64,000 bases of DNA from positions 3,702,501 through 3,766,500 of the forward strand of contig NZ_CP108518.1 in assembly GCF_035989885.1 (NCBI RefSeq), read 5' to 3'. Position numbers and translations under genes: made by a program. Source of the DNA: Streptomyces sp. NBC_01232. Its GTDB lineage: Bacteria; Actinomycetota; Actinomycetes; Streptomycetales; Streptomycetaceae. The notes under the pieces were generated by a model that worked only from the letters and a program-made list of their open reading frames with translations, was not told the origin of the DNA and did not search any database. Positions 1-9,674 of this stretch are shown here, one piece after another (position 1 is the stretch's first letter; every line of letters begins with the position of its first letter).

Positions 1-504
1 GGCCTCGCCGCCGATGTTTCGGCGCACACGGAAGAGTCCGGGTCCGCGCCGTCGAGAGCCATCCAGAGGGACCAACGTCTGCACTTGCGCCTTCCGGCAG
101 GCCACATCCACCGGAAGGACGCCGCACGGCTTGCGTACGGACTTCCGCTCCACGCCGCAGAGCTTTCGCGCAATGCCGGAGGACACCTCCTCGTCGTCAT
201 CGATTCCTTCGCCTATCCCGGTGCCGACCACCAGGCGGAGGTGGCAGCGCCGGCAATCGACGGGTGGGTCCACCAAAATCCGACCACCAAAATCCGAACA
301 CTCCTCCCTGTGGAATCTCGGCAGGCTTCGACCGGTCACGCCGGAAGTCCTGCTTCGACCGGGGGCCCGGGATGGCTCCGTTTCGCGACGACCTTGCGGG
401 CTGAGCCGCCCGATCTCCTCGGCCGCTGCTCGCCGGATCCGGAGAGAGGGCGTGAGCGGGCGCCGCGCGTCATGGCTCTTCACACCGGCGCGCCCGCGCC
501 GTAG
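1..504 (+). other. Left-edge region with a weak open frame, no confident gene
   Basis: One forward frame is open from the window edge to the stop at 502-504 and could be the 3' end of a gene starting outside the window. I do not recognise the product. Roughly 70% of third codon positions are G or C in the stretch I counted, well below the 90% or more in neighbouring real genes, so this is either a decayed gene, recently acquired DNA or non-coding. No signal peptide, repeat or domain motif is visible. Confidence 0.2.
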
Positions 505-505
505 C

Positions 506-520
506 CTGACGGGCCGTCAG
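506..520. promoter_or_regulatory. TetR-type operator, exact CTGACG-N3-CGTCAG
   Basis: Perfect 6+6 bp inverted repeat with spacer GGC. It ends 25 bp before the GTG start of the dehydrogenase at 546. It is one of eleven copies of this palindrome in the window, all between genes. Confidence 0.75.
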
Positions 521-545
521 ATGTGTCGCGTCCCGGAGGTCCGTC

Positions 546-1328
546 GTGTTGCTGCAAGGGAAGACCGTCATCGTCTCCGGCGTCGGGGCCGGGCTCGGGC
601 ATCAGGTGGCCGCCGCCGTCGTGCGGGACGGGGGGAACGCCGTGCTCGGGGCGCGGACCGAGGCGAATCTCGCCAAGTCCGCCGCCGAGATCGACCCCGA
701 GGGGACCCGCACCGCCCACCTGGCCACCGACATCACCGACGAGGCGCAGTGCGAGGCCCTCGCCGCGCTCGCGCGCGAGCGTTTCGGCCGGATCGACGCC
801 GTCGTGCACGTCGCCGCCTGGGACTCGTACTTCGGGGGGCTGGAGGACGCCGACTTCGGGACCTGGCAGCAGATCATCGACGTCAACCTGCTGGGCACCC
901 TGCGCATGACCCGGGCCTGCCTGCCCGGCCTCAAGGAGCGGGGCGGGGCCGTGGTGATCGTGGGGACGCAGTCCGCGGTCGCCGCGCCGAACGAGGTGCA
1001 GCAGGCCGCCTACGCCGCCTCCAAGGGGGCGCTGACCTCCGCCATGTACTCCATGGCCCGCGAGCTCGGTCCGCACCGGATCCGCGTCAACACCGTGCTG
1101 CCCGGCTGGATGTGGGGCCCGCCCGTCCAGGCCTTCGTCACCTTCACCGCCCACACCGAGGGCGTCCCGGAGGCCGAGGTGCACGCCCGCCTCACCGAGC
1201 GGATGGCGCTGCCGGACCTCGCCACCGACGGGGACGTCGCGGACTCCGCCGTGTTCCTCGCCTCGGACCGGGCCCGGGCGATAACCGGCCAGTCGCTGCT
1301 GGTCAACGCGGGTGAGTTGATGAGATGA
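546..1328 (+). CDS. SDR family NAD(P)-dependent oxidoreductase
   Basis: A 260-residue short-chain dehydrogenase/reductase, probably a cytoplasmic alcohol or keto reductase; the substrate is unknown. The N-terminal dinucleotide-binding motif is present as SGVGAGLG (Ser replaces the usual Thr), and the catalytic YAASK motif lies near residue 155. The usual NNAG motif after the fourth strand is replaced by HVAA, which is atypical. The length is normal for classical SDRs. The GTG start at 546 is chosen because GGAGGT lies just upstream at 535-540. A CTGACG-N3-CGTCAG operator sits 25 bp before the start, so the gene probably belongs to the TetR-type regulon of this window. The next gene, fbiC, starts 51 bp downstream on the same strand but has its own promoter-like hexamer. 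Confidence 0.9.
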   Translation: MLLQGKTVIVSGVGAGLGHQVAAAVVRDGGNAVLGARTEANLAKSAAEIDPEGTRTAHLATDITDEAQCEALAALARERFGRIDAVVHVAAWDSYFGGLEDADFGTWQQIIDVNLLGTLRMTRACLPGLKERGGAVVIVGTQSAVAAPNEVQQAAYAASKGALTSAMYSMARELGPHRIRVNTVLPGWMWGPPVQAFVTFTAHTEGVPEAEVHARLTERMALPDLATDGDVADSAVFLASDRARAITGQSLLVNAGELMR

Positions 1329-1367
1329 GCCACTTCACAGCCGCCCCACCGCCGGAACGTCGGATCG

Positions 1368-1373
1368 TATGCT
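1368..1373 (+). promoter_or_regulatory. Possible leaderless -10 element of fbiC
   Basis: TATGCT lies 6 bp before the fbiC ATG and no ribosome binding site is visible, the arrangement expected of a leaderless transcript. I see no convincing -35 hexamer. Confidence 0.35.
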
Positions 1374-1379
1374 CGGCCC

Positions 1380-3956
1380 ATGACCACTCCGAGTGACGCT
1401 CCGACCGAAAACGCGATGCGCCGCGCGCTCCGGCGGGCCCGCGACGGCGTCGCGCTCGACGCGACCGAGGCGGCCGTACTCCTCCAGGCGCGCGGCGAGG
1501 ACCTGAGGGACCTCGCCGCCTCCGCCGCACGGGTGAGGGACGCCGGGCTCGCCGCCGCCGGGCGGCCCGGCGTCATCACGTACTCCCGCAAGGTCTTCAT
1601 CCCCCTCACCCGCCTCTGCCGCGACAGGTGCCACTACTGCACCTTCGTCACCGTCCCCGGAAAGCTGCGCAAGAGCGGCCACGGGATGTACCTCTCCCCC
1701 GACGAGGTCCTCGACATCGCCCGCCAGGGCGCCGCGATGGGCTGCAAGGAAGCGCTCTTCACCCTCGGCGACCGCCCCGAGGACCGCTGGCCCGAGGCCC
1801 GCGAGTGGCTCGACGCGCACGGCTACGACGACACCCTCGCCTACGTGCGCGCCATGGCGATCCGCGTCCTGGAGGAGACCGGCCTGCTGCCGCACCTCAA
1901 CCCGGGCGTCATGTCCTGGTCCGATCTCCAGCGCCTCAAGCCGGTCGCGCCGAGCATGGGCATGATGCTGGAGACCACCGCCACCCGCCTGTGGTCCGAG
2001 CCCGGTGGCCCCCACCACGGCTCCCCCGACAAGGATCCGGCCGTGCGGCTGCGGGTGCTGGAGGACGCCGGACGTTCCAACGTCCCCTTCACCACCGGTG
2101 TCCTCATCGGCATCGGCGAGTCCTACGGGGAGCGGGCCGAGGCCTTCTTCGAGCTGCGCCGGATCCAGCGCAGCTACCACGGCATCCAGGAGGTCATCGT
2201 CCAGAACTTCCGCGCCAAGCCGGACACCGCGATGCGCGGCATGCCGGACGCGGAGCTGGAGGAGCTGGCCGCCGCCATCGCCGTCGCCCGGCACATCCTG
2301 GGCCCGAGCGCGCGGATCCAGGCCCCGCCGAACCTGGTCGATGCCGAGTACGCACTGCTCATCGGCGCCGGCATCGACGACTGGGGCGGGGTCTCGCCGC
2401 TGACCCCCGACCACGTCAATCCCGAGCGTCCCTGGCCGCACATCGAGGAGCTGGCCGAGCGGACCGCTGCCGCCGGCTTCGAGCTGCGCGAACGCCTCAC
2501 CATCTACCCGGAGTTCCTGCAGCGCGGCGAGCCCTGGCTGGACCCCCGGCTGCTGCCGCACGTACGGGCGCTGGCCGATGCCGGGACCGGGCTGGCCGAC
2601 GAGGGCGCCGCGGTCGAGGGCCGGCCGTGGCAGGAGCCGGACGAGGGCTTCACGGCGTACGGGCGCACGGACCTGCACGCCACCATCGACACCGAGGGCC
2701 GCACCGGTGACCGCCGCGACGACTTCGACGACGTGTACGGCGACTGGGAGGCGCTGCGCGAGGCGGCCGCGCCCGGGATGGTGGCCGAGCGCATCGACAC
2801 CGACGTACGGGGCGCCCTCGCGCAGGCCGCCGACGACCCGACGAGGCTGACGGACGCGCAGGCCCTCGCCCTGCTGCACGCGGACGGGCCGGCCCTCGAC
2901 GCCCTGTGCCGGATCGCCGACGACCTGCGCAGGTCGGTGGTCGGCGACGAGGTCACCTACATCGTCACGCGGAACATCAACTTCACCAACGTCTGCTACA
3001 CCGGCTGCCGCTTCTGCGCCTTCGCGCAGCGCCGCACGGACGCCGACGCCTACACCCTCTCCCTCGACCAGGTCGCCGACCGGGCCGCCCAGGCCTGGGA
3101 CGTGGGCGCGGTCGAGGTGTGCATGCAGGGCGGCATCCACCCGGACCTGCCCGGGACGGCGTACTTCGACATCGCGCGCGCGGTGAAGCAGCGGGTCCCC
3201 GGCATGCACGTGCACGCCTTCTCGCCGATGGAGGTGGTCAACGGGGCCACCCGCACGGGGATGTCCGTACGGGACTGGCTGACCGCGGCCAAGGAAGCGG
3301 GACTGGACTCGATCCCGGGCACGGCGGCGGAGATCCTGGACGACGAGGTCCGCTGGGTCCTGACCAAGGGCAAGCTGCCCACGGCGGACTGGATCGAGGT
3401 GATCACCACTGCGCACGAGCTCGGAATCCGCTCCTCGTCCACGATGATGTACGGGCACGTGGACCAGCCGCGGCACTGGCTCGGCCACTTCCGCACGCTG
3501 GCCCGGATCCAGCAGCAGACCGGTGGTTTCACGGAGTTCGTGACCCTGCCGTTCATCCACACCAACGCGCCCGTGTACCTGGCGGGCATCGCGCGGCCGG
3601 GTCCGACGGTCCGCGACAACCGGGCGGTGACGGCGATGGCCCGGATCCTGCTGCACCCGCACATTCCCAACATCCAGACCAGTTGGGTGAAGCTGGGCGC
3701 GGAGGGCGCCGCCGAGATGCTCCGGTCCGGGGCGAACGACCTGGGCGGGACGCTGATGGAGGAGACCATCTCGCGGATGGCCGGGTCGAGTTACGGCTCG
3801 TACAAGTCGGTGCAGGACCTGATCGCCGTCGCGGAGGCGGCCGGGCGTCCCGCGAAGGCCCGTACGACGCTGTACGGGGAGGTGCCGCAGGAGCGGCAGG
3901 CCGCGGCCCGCGCCTCCGACGGGCACCTGCCGGAGCTGCTGCCCGTACTGGACTGA
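1380..3956 (+). CDS. fbiC: Bifunctional FO synthase (CofG-CofH fusion)
   Basis: An 858-residue fused radical-SAM enzyme that makes FO (7,8-didemethyl-8-hydroxy-5-deazariboflavin), the chromophore of coenzyme F420, from a ribityl-aminouracil precursor and tyrosine. The N-terminal half is CofG-like with the CxxxCxxC iron-sulfur motif at Cys80, Cys84 and Cys87. The C-terminal half is CofH-like with a second CxxxCxxC at Cys539, Cys543 and Cys546. The fused form and length are typical of actinobacterial FbiC. The ATG at 1380 has no clear ribosome binding site and a TATGCT hexamer 6 bp upstream, so translation may be leaderless. A strong hairpin follows the stop. Several probable F420 users (two or three luciferase-like oxidoreductases and a Ddn-like reductase) lie elsewhere in the window. 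Confidence 0.97.
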   Translation: MTTPSDAPTENAMRRALRRARDGVALDATEAAVLLQARGEDLRDLAASAARVRDAGLAAAGRPGVITYSRKVFIPLTRLCRDRCHYCTFVTVPGKLRKSGHGMYLSPDEVLDIARQGAAMGCKEALFTLGDRPEDRWPEAREWLDAHGYDDTLAYVRAMAIRVLEETGLLPHLNPGVMSWSDLQRLKPVAPSMGMMLETTATRLWSEPGGPHHGSPDKDPAVRLRVLEDAGRSNVPFTTGVLIGIGESYGERAEAFFELRRIQRSYHGIQEVIVQNFRAKPDTAMRGMPDAELEELAAAIAVARHILGPSARIQAPPNLVDAEYALLIGAGIDDWGGVSPLTPDHVNPERPWPHIEELAERTAAAGFELRERLTIYPEFLQRGEPWLDPRLLPHVRALADAGTGLADEGAAVEGRPWQEPDEGFTAYGRTDLHATIDTEGRTGDRRDDFDDVYGDWEALREAAAPGMVAERIDTDVRGALAQAADDPTRLTDAQALALLHADGPALDALCRIADDLRRSVVGDEVTYIVTRNINFTNVCYTGCRFCAFAQRRTDADAYTLSLDQVADRAAQAWDVGAVEVCMQGGIHPDLPGTAYFDIARAVKQRVPGMHVHAFSPMEVVNGATRTGMSVRDWLTAAKEAGLDSIPGTAAEILDDEVRWVLTKGKLPTADWIEVITTAHELGIRSSSTMMYGHVDQPRHWLGHFRTLARIQQQTGGFTEFVTLPFIHTNAPVYLAGIARPGPTVRDNRAVTAMARILLHPHIPNIQTSWVKLGAEGAAEMLRSGANDLGGTLMEETISRMAGSSYGSYKSVQDLIAVAEAAGRPAKARTTLYGEVPQERQAAARASDGHLPELLPVLD

Positions 3957-3962
3957 ACGCGA

Positions 3963-3996
3963 ACGGAGGGGTGCCGGCGGCCCGGCTCCCCTCCGT
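3963..3996 (+). terminator. Hairpin terminator after fbiC
   Basis: Arms ACGGAGGGG (3963-3971) and CCCCTCCGT (3988-3996) pair perfectly, and an inner GCCGG/CCGGC stem extends the helix after one mismatch. It starts 7 bp after the fbiC stop. There is no U tract, as is usual in Streptomyces. Confidence 0.75.
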
Positions 3997-4239
3997 GGCG
4001 GCCCCTGCCCGGGATCAGCCGACGAGGAGGTCCACGGGTGGCAAAACGCGCCATCGGCCAGGTCGCGGCCGGAAGTGTTCGCATTCTGGTCGATCTCCGC
4101 CCACTTACCGGCCTCTTGGCGAACCAGTTCCGGATTCGATCGAACCTGTCCACTACAGTGCGGATTCGCGTGCGCGGCGGGTACGGGTAGGGACGCCGGG
4201 CATCGAGTGGGCTGGTCAGCGGGGGGCGCGGTGCCGGGG

Positions 4240-5631
4240 ATGGACGCAGTGAACGGTACGAACGACACGGGCGGCGGCACGGGCCCCGCCCCGGCGGCCA
4301 CCGCCCCGGGCCCCGTTCCGGCGGCCACCGCCCCGGGCCCCATTCCGGCAGGCAGCACCCCGGGACACTCCGCCGCGGGCAGCACCCCTGGCCACGTCAC
4401 GGGAGGCAGCACCCCGGGCCCCGCCACCGCGGGCAGCGCCCCGGTTCACGCCGCCGGCGCCGCGGACGGCACCCCCGCGCCCGCCCCCGCCGGGGCGAAC
4501 CGCACCTCCGGCCGGAGTGTCATCACCGGCCTCTGGGGCCGCATCGAGCAGCAGGACTTTCGCAGCCGCGTCCGCGGCGTCCTCCTCGGCTCCGCCCTCG
4601 GCGACGCCCTCGGCGCGCCGCTGGCCGGCCTCTCCCTCGACGCCGTCAGGGCGGCCCACGGCCCCGACGGCCTGAGCGGACCCGCGCCCGCCCACGGGCG
4701 CCGCGGCCGCGTCACCGCCGCCACCCAGCTCACCCTGTTCACCGTGGACGGGCTGATACGGGCCCACGTACGCCGGGACACCGGCGCCTGGCACCCGCCC
4801 ACCGACCTCCACCGCGCATACCGGCGCTGGGCCGCCACCCAGCACGACTGGGGCCCGGACGAGCGCCGCAAGGACAACGGCTGGCTCGCGCAGGAGGAGT
4901 GGCTCTACGCCCGCCGCGGCCCGGAGCGCGCCTGCCTGACCGGCTTCGCCGACGAGGTCCTCGGCACGCTCGACGAGCCGAAGAACCCGACCGCCCGCGA
5001 CGCGGCCGCCGCCTCCCGCTCGGCCCCCTTCGGGCTGCTGGTCGGCTGGGAGCCCTCCCTCGTCCTCCAGTTGTCCGTCGAATGCGCCGCGCAGAGCCAC
5101 GGCCACCCCAGTGCCTCGCTCTCGGCCGGAGCCGTCGCCGTCATCGTCCACGGGCTGATCCGCGGTGACTCCCTCGACGCGGCCGTCCAGCGCGCCCTGG
5201 GCCTGCTGGGCGCCCGTCCCGGCCACCAGCCCGTCACGGACGCCCTCCAGCGCGCCCTGGCCGCCGTCACCCAGGGCCAGCCCGGCGCCGAGGCCGTCGA
5301 GGCCCTCGCCCCGGGCGAGGAGGGTGATGCCGAACACGCCCTGGCCGTCGCCGTCTACTGCGCCCTGGTCGCCGAGGACGTCTCGCACGGCCTGCGCCTG
5401 GCCGTCAACCACGGTGGCGACTCCGTCGCCGCGGGCGCCGTGTGCGGAGCCCTGCTCGGCGCGCTCCACGGCGAGACCGCCCTGCCGGCCGCCTGGATCG
5501 CCGAACTCGAGGGCCGGGCCACGCTGCTGGAGATCTCCGACGACTTCGCCCTGGAGATGACCCAGGGCCCGAGCCTCCACAACGCCACCCATTCCACCCC
5601 CGGCTGGCTCACGAGATATCCCCCGCTTTAA
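4240..5631 (+). CDS. ADP-ribosylglycohydrolase-family protein, probably catalytically degenerate
   Basis: A 463-residue protein with an ADP-ribosylglycohydrolase (DraG/ARH) fold from about residue 105 to the end, seen in RVRGVLLGSALGDALGAPLAG and the C-terminal GALLGA motif. The family removes ADP-ribose from proteins or nucleic acids using two metal ions held by an N-terminal (T)DDT motif and a C-terminal GGDxDT motif. Here the first reads TAATQLTLF (near 4714-4740) and the second GGDSVAAG (near 5411-5434), so the expected acidic ligands are missing at both sites and a pseudoenzyme or binding role is likely. Residues 5-75 form a low-complexity Ala/Pro/Thr/Gly linker of repeated PGxxxAxxT-type units. 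The ATG at 4240 was chosen because upstream sequence does not look coding; GTG at 4231 is an alternative. Confidence 0.8.
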   Translation: MDAVNGTNDTGGGTGPAPAATAPGPVPAATAPGPIPAGSTPGHSAAGSTPGHVTGGSTPGPATAGSAPVHAAGAADGTPAPAPAGANRTSGRSVITGLWGRIEQQDFRSRVRGVLLGSALGDALGAPLAGLSLDAVRAAHGPDGLSGPAPAHGRRGRVTAATQLTLFTVDGLIRAHVRRDTGAWHPPTDLHRAYRRWAATQHDWGPDERRKDNGWLAQEEWLYARRGPERACLTGFADEVLGTLDEPKNPTARDAAAASRSAPFGLLVGWEPSLVLQLSVECAAQSHGHPSASLSAGAVAVIVHGLIRGDSLDAAVQRALGLLGARPGHQPVTDALQRALAAVTQGQPGAEAVEALAPGEEGDAEHALAVAVYCALVAEDVSHGLRLAVNHGGDSVAAGAVCGALLGALHGETALPAAWIAELEGRATLLEISDDFALEMTQGPSLHNATHSTPGWLTRYPPL

Positions 5632-5827
5632 CGGCGCCACCACCCAAGAGGGCCAATACCAGCCCTTTTCGAGAACTTACGGACTTCGGGGCGATTGCAC
5701 GCATGCCGTCTCGCACGCGAGTTCGTGATAAAACGATCGGCATACAAGTGCGTCGATTCGCCGAAACGGGACGGTGAATGCGACCGCTGCATTCCTTGAC
5801 AGAGAAACGCATGACCGGGCGGAGTTC

Positions 5828-7276
5828 ATGACCACCTCCACACAGCACGTCGCGGCGCCCGGAACCCGACGCGCCGGCAGGCTGATGCAGCGTCAGGCCG
5901 CCTGGAAGCCCAGTCTGCTCCCGTTCTTCATAACGGGCATAGCCGCCTATGTATTTTCTTCCTGGCTCTATTACGACGAGAACACCCTTATGGGATGGGC
6001 CGTCACCATTCTCTGGACCCTCCCTGTCGCCAGCTCCGTCGTCGGCATCGCCGGAGCCGTGCTGACGCGCCGTCGCATCAAGCGCCAGCGCGACTGGGCC
6101 CCCGCGGAACCGGTGACCCAGGACCGCCTCATCGTGCTCGTGCCCACCATCGGACGCCACGACACCTATCCCGCCCTGGAACGCTCGGTCCTGTCGTACT
6201 GCGAGTTCATGCCCGCCTGGTTCCGCGACCTGCGCATCGAGGTGCTGACGGAGGAGGGCTGCGAGGCCGCCGAGCGCATCGACGCGCTCGCCGCCCAACA
6301 CCCCCTGATCCGCGTGGTCACCGTCCCGAAGGCGTACAAGACGCCGAACGGCACCCGGTTCAAGGCCCGCGCCAACCACTACTCGCACGAACTGCGCATC
6401 GCCGAGGGCGAGGCCCTGGACGACATCTGGGTCCTGCACATGGACGACGACACCGGCGTGGGCCCCGACACCGCCCAGCAGGTCGCCCGGTTCATCAACG
6501 CCCAGCGCCGTGCGGGCGACGACGCCAAGCACCTGGCCCAGGGGATGCTCACCTATCCCCGCGAGAACGCCGTCAACCGCCTCACCTGGCTGGCCGACGC
6601 CATCCGTCCCGCCGACGACATCGCGCGCTTCGCTGTCCTCACCGGCGGAGGCACCCCGCTCGTCGGCCTCCACGGCGAGCTGCTGCTGATCCGCTCGTCC
6701 ATCGAGGCGACCATCGGCTGGGACTTCGGCCCGGACTCCATCTGCGAGGACGCCCACCTCGCCCTGGTCTTCTCCAGCCGGTACAAGGGCCGCAGCGACT
6801 GGTTCTCCGGGCGTAGCTACGGCGCCTCGCCCTCCAACATGCGGGACTTCCTCAAGCAGCGCGAGCGGTGGTCCTGGGGCCTGGTCGGCCTCGCCTTCAA
6901 CAAGACGCTGCCGCGCCACTCCCGCGCCCTGCTGATGTACAGCGTGACCACGTGGGTCATCGGCCCCTTCCAGCACGTCGCCGTGATCCTGGCGGCCGGA
7001 GCGCTGATGGGCGACATCAACACCTCGCCCGTCAGCCCCTGGATCCTGCCGCTGTGGGCCATCACCATGGGCTACGCCGTGTGGATGTACTGGGAGGGGC
7101 TGAAGATCAACGCCTCGGTGTCGGCCAACGGCCGCCGCCTGTGGTGGGAGCCGCCGGTCGTGCTCCTGCTCATGCCCTTCTTCGCCATCTGGGAGGCGTG
7201 CGGCTCGTTCAAGGGCCTGCTGCGCTACCTGCGCGGAACCGAGAACCAGTTCGTCGTCATCGCGAAGCCCGCCTGA
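5828..7276 (+). CDS. Membrane glycosyltransferase family 2, Egghead-like
   Basis: A 482-residue processive-type GT2 enzyme expected in the cytoplasmic membrane, with two N-terminal membrane segments (about residues 33-52 and 57-80) and C-terminal segments after residue 375. The catalytic signature is complete: HMDDDT (nucleotide-sugar and metal binding), EDAHLAL (acceptor base) and QRERWSWG (QxxRW-like). The arrangement IGWDFG...EDAH...QRERW resembles the Egghead beta-1,4-mannosyltransferase family, so the donor may be GDP-mannose (inference). It is the first gene of a four-gene operon; its stop overlaps the next ATG by one base. I chose ATG 5828 over GTG 5774 because the 18 intervening codons have poor G/C third positions. 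A TTGACA hexamer at 5795-5800 lies between the two. Confidence 0.85.
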   Translation: MTTSTQHVAAPGTRRAGRLMQRQAAWKPSLLPFFITGIAAYVFSSWLYYDENTLMGWAVTILWTLPVASSVVGIAGAVLTRRRIKRQRDWAPAEPVTQDRLIVLVPTIGRHDTYPALERSVLSYCEFMPAWFRDLRIEVLTEEGCEAAERIDALAAQHPLIRVVTVPKAYKTPNGTRFKARANHYSHELRIAEGEALDDIWVLHMDDDTGVGPDTAQQVARFINAQRRAGDDAKHLAQGMLTYPRENAVNRLTWLADAIRPADDIARFAVLTGGGTPLVGLHGELLLIRSSIEATIGWDFGPDSICEDAHLALVFSSRYKGRSDWFSGRSYGASPSNMRDFLKQRERWSWGLVGLAFNKTLPRHSRALLMYSVTTWVIGPFQHVAVILAAGALMGDINTSPVSPWILPLWAITMGYAVWMYWEGLKINASVSANGRRLWWEPPVVLLLMPFFAIWEACGSFKGLLRYLRGTENQFVVIAKPA

Positions 7277-8466
7277 TGAGAGCAGCCATGCGTCCTTCCC
7301 CGCACGTCCGGTCCACCTCCCGCGTCGCCGGTCGCGTCGCCGGTCTCGTCACCGTCCTCGTCCTGGCCCTGTCCTCCTGCGGCCTGCTCGACGACCCGGC
7401 GGACGGGCCCGGTTCCGGGGACGGGGACTCCCCCCGGGCCTCGGGCTCCGCGTCCGCGCCCGCCTCCGTACCGCAGGTCACGAAGCCGTGGAAGGAGGGC
7501 GACCCGGAACTGGGCGTCCAGGTCCTCTGGTACGCGGATCCGGCCGAGAAGGACAGCACGGTACGGACCAAGGCCCGCCGGATCGTCGACTACATCGTCG
7601 GCCGGGACATGAACGCGGTCTCGGTCTCCTTCCCCTTCGTCAGCAAGGGCATCACCGCCAGCAAGGTCGAGGCCGGACCGATCACGCCGAGCACCGCCCA
7701 CCTGGCCATCCTGCTCGACGAGGCCGCGGCCAGCGGCCTGCGCGTGACCCTGCGGCCGCTGCTCGACGAGAAGTCGCTGATGGCGCAGGACCCGCAGGCC
7801 TGGCGCGGCAAGATCAAGCCCGCCGACCCGGCCGCGTGGTTCGCCTCGTACCAGCAGTTCCTGGGGCCGTACCTGGAACTGTCGGCCCAGCACAAGGTGA
7901 AGACCTTCGTCATCGCGACGGAGCTCTCGTCCATGGAGAACGACGCCCGCTGGAAGGGCCTGCTCACCAGCGCCCGGCAGTCCTTCCCCGGTGAGATCAA
8001 CTACGCGGTCAACTGGGACATGTTCGTCGAGCGGGACATCACCATGCCGGTGAAGACGGTCGGCGTGGACGCGTACTTCCCGCTCAAGGAACTCAAGGAC
8101 GACGCGCCCGTCAGCGCGGTCGTCGCCGGCTGGCAGAAGTGGCTCGACAAGAAGGCCACCGGAAAGCTCGACAAGTTCATGCTCTACGAGGTGGGCGCAC
8201 CGGCCGAGAACGGCGCCTACGGGCACCCCGGCGCCTGGGGAGGAAAGACCTCTCCCCTCAACCTCCAGGTCCAGAAGAACTGGTTCGACGCCGTCTGCCA
8301 GGTGGCCCGGGAACGCGGCATGTCCGGCCTGTACTGGTGGAAGCTCGACTTCCACCAGGACCCGGCGGCGGCCGACCCGCAGAACGACTCCCACGACTCC
8401 TTCCTGGGCCGTCCCGCCGAGGAATCGGTCACCACCTGCTTCCGGCAGTGGTCGGGCCTCAACTGA
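7276..8466 (+). CDS. Lipoprotein with a GH113-like glycoside hydrolase domain
   Basis: A 396-residue predicted lipoprotein: an Arg-rich N terminus, a hydrophobic stretch and lipobox LSSC with Cys35, followed by a Ser/Pro/Gly/Ala linker to about residue 70. The remainder looks like a TIM-barrel hydrolase of the GH113 type (known members are beta-mannanases): IATELSS may carry the acid/base Glu and YEVGAP the nucleophile Glu. It would sit outside the membrane and could trim or edit the polymer made by the preceding glycosyltransferase. The ATG overlaps that gene's TGA, which indicates translational coupling. A second in-frame ATG at 7288 is possible. The family call rests on motif resemblance alone; a non-catalytic polymer-binding role cannot be excluded. 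Confidence 0.7.
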   Translation: MRAAMRPSPHVRSTSRVAGRVAGLVTVLVLALSSCGLLDDPADGPGSGDGDSPRASGSASAPASVPQVTKPWKEGDPELGVQVLWYADPAEKDSTVRTKARRIVDYIVGRDMNAVSVSFPFVSKGITASKVEAGPITPSTAHLAILLDEAAASGLRVTLRPLLDEKSLMAQDPQAWRGKIKPADPAAWFASYQQFLGPYLELSAQHKVKTFVIATELSSMENDARWKGLLTSARQSFPGEINYAVNWDMFVERDITMPVKTVGVDAYFPLKELKDDAPVSAVVAGWQKWLDKKATGKLDKFMLYEVGAPAENGAYGHPGAWGGKTSPLNLQVQKNWFDAVCQVARERGMSGLYWWKLDFHQDPAAADPQNDSHDSFLGRPAEESVTTCFRQWSGLN

Positions 8467-8543
8467 GCCGCCGCGCGCCGCGCCTTGCCGCCCCTGTCTG
8501 CCCTTCCCCTCTCCCTTTTCGCTCCATAGGAACAACTCAGCAC

Positions 8544-9674
8544 ATGAACGAAGCGATCCTTCTGGTCGGCGGCAAGGGCACCCGGCTCCAGCCGCTCACC
8601 CTGAGCCGGCCGAAGCCGATGGTGTCCGTCGCCGGTGTCCCGTTCCTGGCCCATCTCGTGGCCCGGGCCCGCGCGGCCGGCATCGAGCGCCTCGTCATGG
8701 CCACCTCCTACCTCCCCGAGACGTTCGGCGCGTACTTCGGCGACGGTTCCCGCTTCGGCCTGCAGCTCGAATACGTCACCGAGACCGAGCCCCTGGGCAC
8801 CGGCGGCGCGATCCGCAACGCGGCGCGGCTGCTCACCGGCGGCCCGGACAGCCCGGTGGCGGTGCTCAACGGCGACATCCTGAGCGGCACGGACATCTCC
8901 CTGCTCGTCGGGCGGCACCGGGCGGCGGACGCCGACGTGACGCTGCACCTCACCCGCGTGGACGACCCGCGCGCCTACGGTCTGGTCCCGACCGACCCCG
9001 ACGGCCGGGTCCTGCGCTTCCTGGAGAAGCCCACCACCACGGCCGACATCGTCACCGACCAGATCAACGCCGGCTGCTACGTCTTCCGCCGCTCCGTCAT
9101 CGACTCCATCCCCGCCGGGCGGCCCGTCTCCGTCGAGCGCGAGACGTTCCCCGGCCTGCTGGCCGCGGACGCCCGGGTCCTCGGGGTCACCGACGACGCG
9201 TACTGGCTGGACCTGGGCACGCCCGCGGCCCTCGTACGCGGCTCCGCCGACCTCGTCCTCGGCAAGGTCGCCTCGCCCGCCCTGCCCGGCCCCTGCGGTG
9301 AGGCCCTGCTGCTCGAAGGGTGCCGGGTCGCCGCGGACGCAACGGTCTCCGGCGGCAGCACCATCGGTGCCGGCGCCGTCGTGCACGGCGGCGCGCACGT
9401 CAGCGGCAGCGTCCTGCTCGAAGGCGCCGTCGTGGAGGCCGGAGCGGTCGTGCGCGACAGCGTCATCGGAGCCGGAGCCGTCATCGGCGCGGGCACGGTG
9501 CTGGACTGCGCGGTCATCGGCGACCGGGCCCGCGTCGGCAGCGGCAACGAGCTGACGACCGGCCTGCGCCTGTGGAACGACGCCGTCCTCGCCCCGGACT
9601 CGGTCCGCTTCTCCCCGGACCCCCGGTCCTCGATGCCCGCCCGGAGCGGAGTGCGCCATGCAGCAGCCCTTTGA
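8544..9674 (+). CDS. NDP-sugar pyrophosphorylase (mannose-1-phosphate guanylyltransferase-like)
   Basis: A 376-residue cytoplasmic nucleotidyltransferase. The signature GGKGTRLQPLTLSRPKPM at residues 8-25 binds the nucleotide and catalyses NTP + sugar-1-phosphate to NDP-sugar. Residues up to about 240 form the Rossmann-like domain; the C-terminal third is a left-handed beta-helix of hexapeptide repeats (GAGAVVHGGAHVSGS and similar). This two-domain form is typical of GDP-mannose and glucose-1-phosphate pyrophosphorylases, and the sequence alone does not settle the sugar. Because it lies between a glycosyltransferase/hydrolase pair and an acyltransferase, it probably supplies the activated sugar for the operon. 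The next gene starts inside its last 17 bases. Confidence 0.9.
   Translation: MNEAILLVGGKGTRLQPLTLSRPKPMVSVAGVPFLAHLVARARAAGIERLVMATSYLPETFGAYFGDGSRFGLQLEYVTETEPLGTGGAIRNAARLLTGGPDSPVAVLNGDILSGTDISLLVGRHRAADADVTLHLTRVDDPRAYGLVPTDPDGRVLRFLEKPTTTADIVTDQINAGCYVFRRSVIDSIPAGRPVSVERETFPGLLAADARVLGVTDDAYWLDLGTPAALVRGSADLVLGKVASPALPGPCGEALLLEGCRVAADATVSGGSTIGAGAVVHGGAHVSGSVLLEGAVVEAGAVVRDSVIGAGAVIGAGTVLDCAVIGDRARVGSGNELTTGLRLWNDAVLAPDSVRFSPDPRSSMPARSGVRHAAAL

Noticed and set aside
1335..4427. A reading frame of over 1000 codons on the minus strand opposite fbiC
   Set aside because: It is an antisense shadow of a high-GC gene; the radical-SAM motifs are all on the plus strand. The same applies to the long minus frames at 9514-12738 and 45609-48803.
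5774..5827. GTG start extending the glycosyltransferase by 18 residues
   Set aside because: The third-position G/C content of these codons is low and the sequence includes a TTGACA promoter-like hexamer.
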